Source of the DNA: Proteobacteria bacterium UBA6729
GTDB taxonomy: Bacteria > Pseudomonadota > Gammaproteobacteria > Porifericomitales > Porifericomitaceae
Length of the DNA stretch: 5,191 nucleotides
Assembly (NCBI GenBank): GCA_002454015.1
Contig: DKIB01000089.1
Span: 1 to 5,191 of the forward strand
Reading direction: 5' to 3'
The position numbers and the translations under genes are program-made. Within the stretch, counting starts at the first letter, position 1. Each line of letters opens with the position of its first letter. The notes beneath the pieces are model-generated. The model saw only the letters and a program-made list of their open reading frames with translations. It made no database searches and was not told the origin of the DNA. Of the stretch, positions 1 to 5,191 are shown piece by piece.

Positions 1-47
1 CCAGCAGATTTACAGTCTGCCCCCTTTGGCCGCTCGGGAACCCCTCC
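1..47 (-). tRNA. tRNA-Tyr (anticodon GUA), 5' part, cut by the window edge
   Basis: On the minus strand, a tRNA 5' half starts at 47 with the acceptor strand GGAGGGG (47-41), then UU at positions 8-9. A D-arm CCCGAGCGG...GGG follows, then an anticodon arm with stem GCAGA/TCTGC (20-16 paired with 8-4). The anticodon GTA lies at 13-11. The sequence closely matches gammaproteobacterial tyrosine tRNA as I remember it, including the CCCGAGCGGCCAAAGG D-arm. The long class II variable arm, T-arm and 3' acceptor strand lie outside the window. In many gammaproteobacteria this gene opens the Tyr-Gly-Thr tRNA cluster upstream of tuf. Whether that cluster follows here cannot be seen. It has its own promoter at 78-106. 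Confidence 0.95.
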
Positions 48-77
48 GTAGGCAGGCGGAGCACAAGTGAACCGGCC

Positions 78-106
78 ATTCTACAGGGCTGTATACACCC
101 TGTCAA
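78..106 (-). promoter_or_regulatory. sigma-70-type promoter of tRNA-Tyr
   Basis: Read on the minus strand, a perfect -35 box TTGACA (106-101) is separated by exactly 17 bases (100-84) from a -10 box TAGAAT (83-78), one mismatch from TATAAT. The predicted transcription start is near 71, giving a leader of about 24 nt before the mature tRNA 5' end at 47. The discriminator after the -10 is GGCCGG, all G/C. That is typical of stable-RNA promoters that are sensitive to ppGpp; stringent control here is inference. This spacing and match to consensus are much better than anything upstream of the protein genes. Confidence 0.85.
83..103. promoter_or_regulatory. inverted repeat across the tRNA-Tyr promoter spacer (operator-like, unproven)
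   Basis: The arms ACAGGG (83-88) and CCCTGT (98-103) are perfect reverse complements separated by 9 bases. The separating bases contain the palindrome TGTATACA (90-97), whose centre is half a base off that of the outer dyad. The element fills the spacer and touches the last base of the -10 and part of the -35. A protein bound here would block RNA polymerase. I know of no regulator with this site, and it could be chance. Confidence 0.25.
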
Positions 107-176
107 GTCCCAGCGGCTGATTCTTTGCGCCCGCACCCGGCGCCACGACCACAAGTTATTGAATAGTAAAGAATAT
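107..176. other. tsaC / tRNA-Tyr intergenic segment
   Basis: This short spacer lies between the tsaC stop and the tRNA promoter. It has an A/T-rich stretch next to the gene (about 151-179), roughly 80-108 bases upstream of the predicted tRNA start. A 5-bp stem with 7-base loop (GCGCC/GGCGC, 127-143) follows. On the minus strand the stem is followed by AAAGAATC, not a T-run, so it is not a normal intrinsic terminator. I see no other terminator for the dprA-tsaC operon. The A/T-rich patch could bind a nucleoid protein such as Fis, but I found no clear Fis core match. Confidence 0.5.
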
Positions 177-752
177 TCAGCATGTACCCCGTATTGTGGC
201 GGTAGCGGATGGTGCCGGACGCAACACCGCACCGGTACGTGCGTCACAAATCCGGGTAGGCCCGGACAGCCCCCCCAGGGAACCGCTCAGCACATAGTCC
301 AGGCGCGGAAAGTAGGCCCGCACCCGGGCTGGATTCAGGGCAGGCGAGCAGCCATGCGGATTGGCACTGGTGGAGATCAGGGGGCCCGCCTGACGGCACA
401 GTGCCTGTATCAACGGGTGGGCACTGATGCGGGCGGCCACCCCACCCCCCGGGCCGATGAGCCATGCAGGCACCCCCGGGGCAGGGGGCAGGACCCAGGT
501 CACCGGCCCCGGCCATGTGGACCACAGCGGTGCACCCACACCCGGCAGGCGCAGGTAGCTGCGCAGCTGTGTCGCATGGGCCGCCACCAGGATCAGGCCG
601 TGCTGCGCCGAGCGGCGCTTCATACGCAACAGACGGACGACCGCCGCACCACAGTCCGGGGCGCAACCCAGACCGTACACCCCTTCGGCAGGATAGGCGA
701 CCACCCCGCCCGCAACCACAGCGATCACCGCACGGTGCACGGCCCGGCTCAT
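177..752 (-). CDS. tsaC: threonylcarbamoyl-AMP synthase, TsaC/YrdC type
   Basis: This gene encodes 191 aa, close to the 190 aa of E. coli TsaC, and is a single YrdC domain without the Sua5 C-terminal extension. The family makes L-threonylcarbamoyladenylate from threonine, bicarbonate and ATP in the cytoplasm. That is the donor which TsaB-TsaD-TsaE use for t6A37 in ANN-decoding tRNAs. Visible motifs are YPAEGVYGLG (20-29), the nucleotide-binding KRR (KxR, 45-47) followed by GLILVA, WPGPVT (80-85) and STSAN (127-131). The usual YPTE is YPAE here, and the usual GCDP is GCAP. The N-terminus is somewhat shorter than in E. coli and the C-terminus slightly longer. The ATG at 752 overlaps the purE TGA as ATGA, which fixes the start and suggests translational coupling. 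No strong Shine-Dalgarno sequence is seen at the usual distance. It is the last gene of the operon. Confidence 0.93.
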   Translation of the reverse strand: MSRAVHRAVIAVVAGGVVAYPAEGVYGLGCAPDCGAAVVRLLRMKRRSAQHGLILVAAHATQLRSYLRLPGVGAPLWSTWPGPVTWVLPPAPGVPAWLIGPGGGVAARISAHPLIQALCRQAGPLISTSANPHGCSPALNPARVRAYFPRLDYVLSGSLGGLSGPTRICDARTGAVLRPAPSATATIRGTC

Positions 753-1261
753 GGGTCAGCAAGATGGATACCCCGGCGCTGGTCGGCAGCACGCACCTTC
801 GCAGCACCCGCCTCGCGCTCGGCCCGCAGGCGTTCTGCCAGCGCGGCATCGGCAACAGCCAGTATCTGGGCCGCATAGACCGCAGCATTGACCGCACCTG
901 CCCTGCCGATAGCCATACAGGCAACCGGCACCCCACCCGGCATCTGGGCAGTGGACAGCAGGGCATCCAGGCCCCCCAGGCTGCCCGCACACATCGGCAC
1001 GCCGATCACCGGGCGCAGGGTGCGGGCGGCCACCCCGCCCGCCAGGTGAGCGGCCAGACCGGCAGCAGCGATATACACCCGGCAGCCCCGCGATTCGGCG
1101 GTGCCCAGGTACTGCTCCAGTTCCACCGGGGTACGGTGGGTCGAACAAATCCTGAGTTCCAGGGGTACCTGCAGACGCTGCAGGGTCTCTACCGTGGCCT
1201 GCATGACCTCCAGATCAGACTCCGAGCCCAACAGCACCGCCACAAAAGGCGTGGCACTCAT
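749..1261 (-). CDS. purE: PurE, N5-carboxyaminoimidazole ribonucleotide mutase (divergent form)
   Basis: This gene encodes 170 aa, the normal length for a single-domain PurE. Class I PurE converts N5-CAIR, made by PurK, to CAIR in de novo purine synthesis; class II carboxylates AIR directly. Family motifs seen are GSESD (12-16), STHRTP (40-45, with the catalytic-type His at 42), AAGLAAHLAG (66-75, second conserved His at 72) and the GGLDALLSTAQMP...AIGRAGAVNAA core (96-127). The HRTP and AAHL motifs point to the class I side rather than the AHK/GRSN class II. It differs from standard gammaproteobacterial PurE at three places: SAHRTP is STHRTP, GGAAHLPGM is GLAAHLAGG, and the Asp after HRTP is Val. 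I recall such AAGLAAHLAG forms from other phyla. The ATG at 1261 overlaps the topA TGA; a GGGGT about 8 nt upstream may serve as Shine-Dalgarno. No purK is adjacent. Confidence 0.9.
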   Translation of the reverse strand: MSATPFVAVLLGSESDLEVMQATVETLQRLQVPLELRICSTHRTPVELEQYLGTAESRGCRVYIAAAGLAAHLAGGVAARTLRPVIGVPMCAGSLGGLDALLSTAQMPGGVPVACMAIGRAGAVNAAVYAAQILAVADAALAERLRAEREAGAAKVRAADQRRGIHLADP

Positions 1262-3633
1262 GAGCGTTTACCCCGGCGTGTACCGGCACGCTTGCGCCCG
1301 CCGCCACGGCGTGGCGCGGCCTTCTTGTTTGCCAGTAATTGCTGCGCCTCCTCCAGACTCAGCGATTCCGGATCCTGACCCGAGAGCAGGCTGGCATTCT
1401 TTTTGCCGTCGGTCACATACGGACCGTAGCGACCCTTGCGCACGGTGATGCCCTGCTCCGTAAAGGTCTGCAATACATTGGCACCACTGCTGCGACGCGC
1501 CGCCAGCAGGGTGCGGGCACGGGCCAGCTCCACCGTGGCCGGGTCGTCGGTCTCCTCCAGGGAGGCCGACAGATCGGCACAACGCAGATAGGGGCCATAG
1601 CGACCCAGGCATACCCGGATCTCGGCGCCATCCTCGTCGGCACCCAGCAGGCGGGGAAACTGCAACAGTTGCAGGGCCTCCTTCAGGGTAATGCTGTCCA
1701 GGCGCTGGTCCGGTAGCAGCCCGGCAAAGCGCGGCTTGTTCTCCTCGCCCTCTCCTCCATCACCCAGTTGTACACAGGGACCAAACCGCCCCATACGGGC
1801 GTAGACGGGAGCAGCACTGGCCGGGTCATGTCCCAGTTCCCGTACCGCCCGGGCCTCGCTGCGACTGATGCTTTGCTCCTTTTCCTTGACGCGGCTGTAG
1901 AAGCCCCCCCAAAAGTGCTGCATAACCGATACCCATTGCTTTTCCCCCCGGGAGATCGCATCCAGTTCATCCTCCAGACGAGCCGTGAACTCATAGTCCA
2001 CATACTGTTCAAAGTGCGTGGTCAGAAAGGCACTGACGATGCGACCGATCTCGGTCGGGATGAAGCGCTTGCGCTCATCCATCTCCACATACTCGCGACT
2101 CTTCAGTGTGGTGATGATCCCGGCATAGGTGGAAGGCCGACCGATACCGTATTGCTCCAGCGTGCGTACCAGACTGGCCTCCGTGTAACGCGGCGGCGGG
2201 GTGGTATGGTGCTGATTGGCATCTAGTGCCAGCAGGTCCACGCGAGCCCCGGTCTGCAGGGGCGGCAGCCGGCGTTCTTCCTTGTCGTCACTCCCCCTGG
2301 CATCATCCTCACCCTCCTCGTACACCGCCAGAAACCCGGGCTCGGCAATAGTGGAACCGGTGGCGCGCAACACATTCCCCTCGCCACAGGCCAAATCCAC
2401 GGTAACGGTATCGATCTGCGCCGATACCATCTGACTGGCTACCGCACGCTTCCAGATCAGTTCGTAGAGCCGGAACTGGCGGCGGTCCAGGCAGGAACGC
2501 AGCCGCTCAGGCGTACGCTGCACCGATACCGGACGTATCGCCTCATGTGCCTCCTGGGCATTGCGGGTGCGCGTGCGGTAGCTGCGCGGTGCGTCAGGCA
2601 CCGCATCGCCCCCATAGCGCTCGCGGATCAAACTGCGTATCTCCGCAATGGCCTGTTTGGCCAGATTGACTGAATCCGTACGCATATAGGTGATCAGCCC
2701 GGCCACCTCATCCTCCCCCGTATCTACCCCTTCATAGAGCTGCTGTGCAACACGCATGGTCTCCTGTGTGGTCATGCCCAACTTGCGCACCGCCTCCTGT
2801 TGCAGCGTAGCGGTAATAAACGGCGCAGCCGGGTTGCGACGCCGCCGCTTCTTGCGTACATCCGCCACCTGCATACTGCCCTGCGCATCCGCCACAGGCG
2901 AGGCACCCGCACACTCCAGCAGAGTCTTGCGAATCTGCTCGGCCCGGGTGCCATCACCGATACTGAACTGCTCCAGCTTCTCACCGGCATAGACCACCAG
3001 ACGGCACGGAAAACTCTCCTTGCCACTACGGGCATCAGCATCCAGGGTCCAGTACTCGCGTGGCCTGAAGGCATCGATCTCATCCTCGCGCTCCACGATC
3101 ATGCGCAGGGCCGGGCTCTGTACACGACCCGCGGACAACCCGGTGCGTACCTTCTTCCACAACAGCGGCGACAGGTGGAAGCCGACCAGGTGGTCCAGGG
3201 CACGCCGGGCCTGCTGGGCATCCACCAGCGCATCCGCCAGCTCACGGGGCTCGGCAAAGGCCGCCAGCACGGCGGTGCGCGTGATCTCGTGAAACACCAC
3301 GCGCCGCACCTGCTTGCTGTCCAGATGTCCGCTCTCGCGCAACAGCTCACACAGATGCCAGGCGATGGCCTCTCCCTCGCGGTCCGGGTCAGTCGCCAGA
3401 TACAAGGTATCCACCGTGCCGATGGCCTTGCGGATCCGTGCCACGTGCCGGGCATTGCGCTCAATGGCCTCATAGTGCATGGTGAAGCCCTGATCCGGAT
3501 CCACGGCACCGCTCTTCGAGCGCAGGTCGCGTACATGCCCGTAGGAGGCCAACACCTGATAACCCTCCCCCAGATAGCGGTTCAGGGTCTTCGCCTTGGC
3601 CGGCGACTCAACAATGACCAGTGCGCTCGGCAT
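1258..3633 (-). CDS. topA: DNA topoisomerase I (type IA), without zinc fingers
   Basis: Cytoplasmic type IA topoisomerase that relaxes negative supercoils by transient single-strand breakage. Numbered from the ATG (791 aa): the Toprim domain has VESPAKAKT (catalytic Glu9) and the metal-binding DPDREGEAIAWH (82-93). Next are LDHLVGFHLSPLLWKKVRTG and SAGRVQSPAL (146-176). The active-site block LITYMRTDS (313-321) carries the DNA-linking Tyr316. QEAHEAIRP (360-368) and QYGIGRPSTYA (494-504) follow. The C-terminus has Toprim-C repeats marked GRFGP (615), GRYGPYL (677) and KGRYGPYVTDG (733), then a very basic tail (770-791). The eight cysteines are scattered with no CxxC pair, so the Cys4 zinc ribbons of E. 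coli TopA (865 aa) are absent. MPSALVIVESPAKAKT aligns with E. coli MGKALVIVESPAKAKT, which favours this ATG; a GTG directly before it (3636) is possible. It lies 3 bases after the dprA stop and overlaps purE by 4 bases. Confidence 0.97.
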   Translation of the reverse strand: MPSALVIVESPAKAKTLNRYLGEGYQVLASYGHVRDLRSKSGAVDPDQGFTMHYEAIERNARHVARIRKAIGTVDTLYLATDPDREGEAIAWHLCELLRESGHLDSKQVRRVVFHEITRTAVLAAFAEPRELADALVDAQQARRALDHLVGFHLSPLLWKKVRTGLSAGRVQSPALRMIVEREDEIDAFRPREYWTLDADARSGKESFPCRLVVYAGEKLEQFSIGDGTRAEQIRKTLLECAGASPVADAQGSMQVADVRKKRRRRNPAAPFITATLQQEAVRKLGMTTQETMRVAQQLYEGVDTGEDEVAGLITYMRTDSVNLAKQAIAEIRSLIRERYGGDAVPDAPRSYRTRTRNAQEAHEAIRPVSVQRTPERLRSCLDRRQFRLYELIWKRAVASQMVSAQIDTVTVDLACGEGNVLRATGSTIAEPGFLAVYEEGEDDARGSDDKEERRLPPLQTGARVDLLALDANQHHTTPPPRYTEASLVRTLEQYGIGRPSTYAGIITTLKSREYVEMDERKRFIPTEIGRIVSAFLTTHFEQYVDYEFTARLEDELDAISRGEKQWVSVMQHFWGGFYSRVKEKEQSISRSEARAVRELGHDPASAAPVYARMGRFGPCVQLGDGGEGEENKPRFAGLLPDQRLDSITLKEALQLLQFPRLLGADEDGAEIRVCLGRYGPYLRCADLSASLEETDDPATVELARARTLLAARRSSGANVLQTFTEQGITVRKGRYGPYVTDGKKNASLLSGQDPESLSLEEAQQLLANKKAAPRRGGGRKRAGTRRGKRS

Positions 3634-3636
3634 CAC

Positions 3637-4725
3637 TCACCGCACCCGGCAATAGTTGCCATCACTCTGTGAACAAACATAACCACGAATCTCCAGATCA
3701 ATCAGCATGGAGGAAATCTCGGCGGTCGTCAAACCGCTGGTCTGCAGCAGGGCCTCCGGTGCCACCGGACCGAAGCCCAGCGCATCCAGAAAGGCCTTGA
3801 CCGACCCGGGCAGTTCCTCCTCTGCCTGCCGCTCCGCCACATCCGGCCCCGCTGCCATACCCAGACCCTCCAATATATCCGCAACGGACTCCACAAGTGC
3901 AGCCCCCTGTCGCAACAGCCGATGACAACCCCGGGACACGGGATTATGGATCGAACCCGGCACAGCAAACAACTCCCGCCCCTGATCCAGGGCATGCCGG
4001 GCCGTGATCAGTGAGCCACTGCGGAGCGAAGCCTCCACCACCACCACACCCAGACCGAGGCCGCTGATCAGCCGGTTCCGCTTGGGAAAATGCCCAGGCA
4101 GCGGCGGGGCCTGCAGGGGCAGCTCCGACAGCAGGGCACCCCCCGCAGCAACCATGTCACGCGCCAGACCGATATGGGTGCGCGGATAGATCCGCTCCAG
4201 ACCACTGCCCAGCACCGCCAGGGTGCAGCCCCCCGCCCGCAGAGCCCCGCGGTGCGCGCAGCCGTCTATGCCACTGGCCAACCCGGCGGTAACGGCCAGC
4301 CCGGCACGGCACAGGGCCATCGCCAGCTGTGTGGTGATGTGCAGCCCCGCACCGGTGGGCCGACGGCTGCCGATCAGCGCGACCTGTTGCCGGCTGCAGG
4401 CACTCAACTCCCCGCTCACGTAGAGCACCAGGGGCGGGTCCACCAGTTGTCGCAGCAACCGCGGATAGAGGGGATCCACCAACACCAGCAGGGTGTGACC
4501 CGGGGCTGCCGCCCAGGCCAGGGCACCCTCCACCACCGCCGCCGCATCGGTACGCAGCCAGCTGCGGGTACGGGCCGAGGGAGGGGCCTGACGCAGCTGC
4601 TCCAGCGCTGCCACCGCCGAACCCTGCGCCTGTACCCGCTGCAGCGCCAACTGCGGCCCCAGACCCGGGGCATGGTGCAGGACCACCCAAGCGGCCAGCT
4701 CCCTGTCATTCGTTGCGCATTCCAT
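3637..4725 (-). CDS. dprA: DNA-processing protein DprA (Smf)
   Basis: This gene encodes 362 aa, typical for gammaproteobacterial DprA. The family binds incoming single-stranded DNA in the cytoplasm during natural transformation, protects it and loads RecA; it is also kept in species not known to be competent. An N-terminal SAM/HhH-like region (1-80, with APGLGP at 19-24) precedes the Rossmann-like core. The core shows VALIGSRRPTGAG (115-127), TAGLASGIDGCAHRGAL (146-162), VLGSGLERIYP (171-181), SELPLQAPPLPGHFPKRNRLISGL (200-223, where I recall the conserved Arg/Lys contacting DNA) and VVVVEASLRSGSLITARHALDQGRELFAVPG (227-257). The last 60 residues form the winged-helix domain found in many DprA proteins (TTAEISSMLIDLEIRGYV, 333-350). 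The ATG at 4725 gives a normal family N-terminus but has only a weak GGCGG upstream. Its TGA abuts the topA start; the dprA(smf)-topA pair also occurs in Bacillus. Confidence 0.96.
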   Translation of the reverse strand: MECATNDRELAAWVVLHHAPGLGPQLALQRVQAQGSAVAALEQLRQAPPSARTRSWLRTDAAAVVEGALAWAAAPGHTLLVLVDPLYPRLLRQLVDPPLVLYVSGELSACSRQQVALIGSRRPTGAGLHITTQLAMALCRAGLAVTAGLASGIDGCAHRGALRAGGCTLAVLGSGLERIYPRTHIGLARDMVAAGGALLSELPLQAPPLPGHFPKRNRLISGLGLGVVVVEASLRSGSLITARHALDQGRELFAVPGSIHNPVSRGCHRLLRQGAALVESVADILEGLGMAAGPDVAERQAEEELPGSVKAFLDALGFGPVAPEALLQTSGLTTAEISSMLIDLEIRGYVCSQSDGNYCRVR

Positions 4726-4897
4726 TGCCGACCGCCATGATACCGCAGTCGCCCCACCCTGACTACAGCCCTGGTCCTTTCACACGGTTCCAGACCTCCA
4801 GAGGCAGCATGAATGCCCCGTGCGACGCGGAAAGCTCTGCTCCAGGAAGCCGTAAAGCCCCTGTTCGGGGAGGCCACGGCATGAGCTCCGATGGGGA

Positions 4898-4913
4898 GGG
4901 GCAGCCCTGCCCC
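4898..4913. other. perfect 6-bp hairpin, GGGGCA/TGCCCC
   Basis: GGGGCA (4898-4903) and TGCCCC (4908-4913) are reverse complements around a 4-base loop. On the minus strand the stem starts 3 bases after the TAG of the candidate small ORF and is followed by TCCCCATC. It therefore has a terminator-like position but lacks a T-tract. Function unknown. Confidence 0.35.
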
Positions 4914-4916
4914 GTG

Positions 4917-5051
4917 CTAAATCCTGCAGCGCTCAACAAGGCGGCCGGGAGCAACTGCACAAGAATCCGGGCCTGACACACCGCAGTGCCACCCCGTGGC
5001 AGAGCCTGACCATCCCCCCAGACCCAAACGACGAATCTCCCGATCCAGCAT
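4917..5051 (-). CDS. candidate small protein, 44 aa, unknown function
   Basis: An ATG at 5051 begins a 44-codon frame ending in TAG at 4919-4917. It starts MLDREIRRLGLGGW, has three cysteines (23, 31, 42), no membrane segment and no family I recognise. The reason to list it is the ribosome-binding region. Read on the minus strand, GGGAGGGGAGGTG directly precedes the ATG, giving a GGAGG-like core with about 7 bases of spacing, better than that of any other gene in the window. The frame stays open upstream to 5150 without such a site. A 6-bp GC stem (4898-4913) begins 3 bases after the stop. Chance open frames of this size are common in GC-rich DNA, so this is only a candidate. It runs in the same direction as dprA, about 190 bases upstream. 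Confidence 0.2.
   Translation of the reverse strand: MLDREIRRLGLGGWSGSATGWHCGVSGPDSCAVAPGRLVERCRI
4987..5001. other. perfect 6-bp hairpin, TGCCAC/GTGGCA
   Basis: TGCCAC (4987-4992) and GTGGCA (4996-5001) pair perfectly around a 3-base loop. There is no T-run on either side. It falls inside the weak small ORF at 4917-5051. Function unknown. Confidence 0.3.
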
Positions 5052-5123
5052 CACCTCCCCTCCCGTCCATAAAACCGAACCATTGCTGAAACAGGACGCG
5101 ACAGCACCAACAGGCCTCACCCC

Positions 5124-5142
5124 CCTGTCCATGCCGGACAGG
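5124..5142. other. perfect 7-bp hairpin, CCTGTCC/GGACAGG
   Basis: CCTGTCC (5124-5130) and GGACAGG (5136-5142) are perfect reverse complements around the loop ATGCC. This is the longest stem I found in the region upstream of dprA. Neither flank carries a T-run (CACCCC on the plus side, a G-run on the minus side), so it is not a standard intrinsic terminator. It could be an RNA structure in a leader or a protein-binding dyad. Confidence 0.35.
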
Positions 5143-5191
5143 CACCCCATTACGGCGTTATGGCCGAGCCCGGCCAGAGAGCCCGGAGACA

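Larger units (their letters stand above)
4726..5191. other. gene-poor, GC-rich structured region upstream of dprA
   Basis: I find no protein family, tRNA or known riboswitch in these 466 bases on either strand. The open frames here have no recognisable family pattern. In related genomes a LysM-domain gene often precedes dprA; I see no LysM motif in any frame, intact or broken. The region contains several perfect GC hairpins: 4858-4870, 4898-4913, 4987-5001, 5124-5142 and 5162-5175. An 8-base direct repeat GAGCCCGG occurs at 5166-5173 and 5179-5186. The operon promoter should lie here or further upstream. A TATCAT at 4742-4737 has no good -35 and sits too close to the dprA ATG to be convincing. 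It may be a long leader, an RNA gene or plain spacer. Confidence 0.5.

Noticed and set aside
127..143. GCGCC/GGCGC stem as an operon terminator
   Set aside because: Followed by AAAGAATC on the transcribed sense of the minus strand, with no T-run; the stem is only 5 bp.
159..878. 239-codon plus-strand frame antisense to tsaC and purE
   Set aside because: Low-complexity Arg/His/Gln/Pro composition and no motif; complete overlap with conserved genes on the other strand.
244..990. 248-codon minus-strand frame overlapping purE and tsaC in another frame
   Set aside because: It reads the conserved genes out of frame; the result is Cys/Gly/Arg-rich with no domain.
464..1378. 304-codon plus-strand open frame across tsaC, purE and the end of topA
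   Set aside because: It is antisense to three well-supported genes. Its protein is rich in Pro, Arg, His and Gln with no family pattern, as expected for a shadow frame in GC-rich DNA.
2800..3672. 290-codon plus-strand frame antisense to topA
   Set aside because: It lies opposite the highly conserved catalytic part of topA, which dictates its sequence. No ribosome-binding site or family signature.
4737..4742. TATCAT as the -10 box of a dprA promoter
   Set aside because: There is no acceptable -35 at 16-18 bases, and it would leave a leader of only about 6 bases.
4713..4976. 87-aa plus-strand frame overlapping the dprA start
   Set aside because: It overlaps the dprA start codon on the opposite strand, has no clear Shine-Dalgarno sequence, and has a Pro/Ser-rich composition without motifs.
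4763..4981. 72-aa minus-strand frame with a hydrophobic start (MCQARILVQLLPAALLSAAG), possible secreted protein
   Set aside because: The start would be GTG with only a poor ribosome-binding site. The rest has no mature-domain pattern, and it overlaps the better-initiated 44-aa frame. It cannot be excluded.
4726..5191. Known riboswitch or housekeeping RNA (cobalamin, TPP, c-di-GMP, SRP RNA, RNase P, tmRNA)
   Set aside because: I looked for their conserved boxes on both strands and found none; a covariance-model search could still find a distant case.

Overview
The window is 5.2 kb of GC-rich bacterial DNA. Every gene I can support lies on the minus strand. The gene content suggests a gammaproteobacterium: a class II tRNA-Tyr with a strong sigma-70-type promoter, dprA-topA adjacency, and a short stand-alone TsaC of the E. 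coli YrdC type. The TopA lacks zinc fingers and carries C-terminal repeats, as I recall from Xanthomonas-like and some other non-enteric lineages. I cannot name a genus.

Read from right to left in the direction of transcription, the layout is as follows. First comes about 466 bp (4726-5191) with no recognisable gene, rich in short perfect GC hairpins and holding one weak candidate small ORF with a good Shine-Dalgarno sequence (4917-5051). Next is dprA (4725-3637), then topA (3633-1258), purE (1261-749) and tsaC (752-177), with almost no spacing. dprA stops 3 bases before the topA ATG. topA/purE and purE/tsaC each share a 4-base ATGA stop/start overlap. The four genes therefore look like one polycistronic, translationally coupled unit. 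After about 130 bp comes the 5' part of tRNA-Tyr(GUA), cut by the left edge. It has its own near-consensus promoter (TTGACA, 17 bp, TAGAAT).

The genes are housekeeping: ssDNA loading of RecA during DNA uptake (DprA), relaxation of negative supercoils (TopA), a purine-biosynthesis step (PurE), and the threonylcarbamoyl-AMP donor for t6A37 in ANN-decoding tRNAs (TsaC). They do not form one pathway; the grouping is a compact core operon. All four frames look intact. I see no mobile element, CRISPR array, phage gene or clearly new system. The points most worth a second look are a divergent PurE without purK beside it, the structured leader region upstream of dprA, and a dyad overlying the tRNA promoter spacer.
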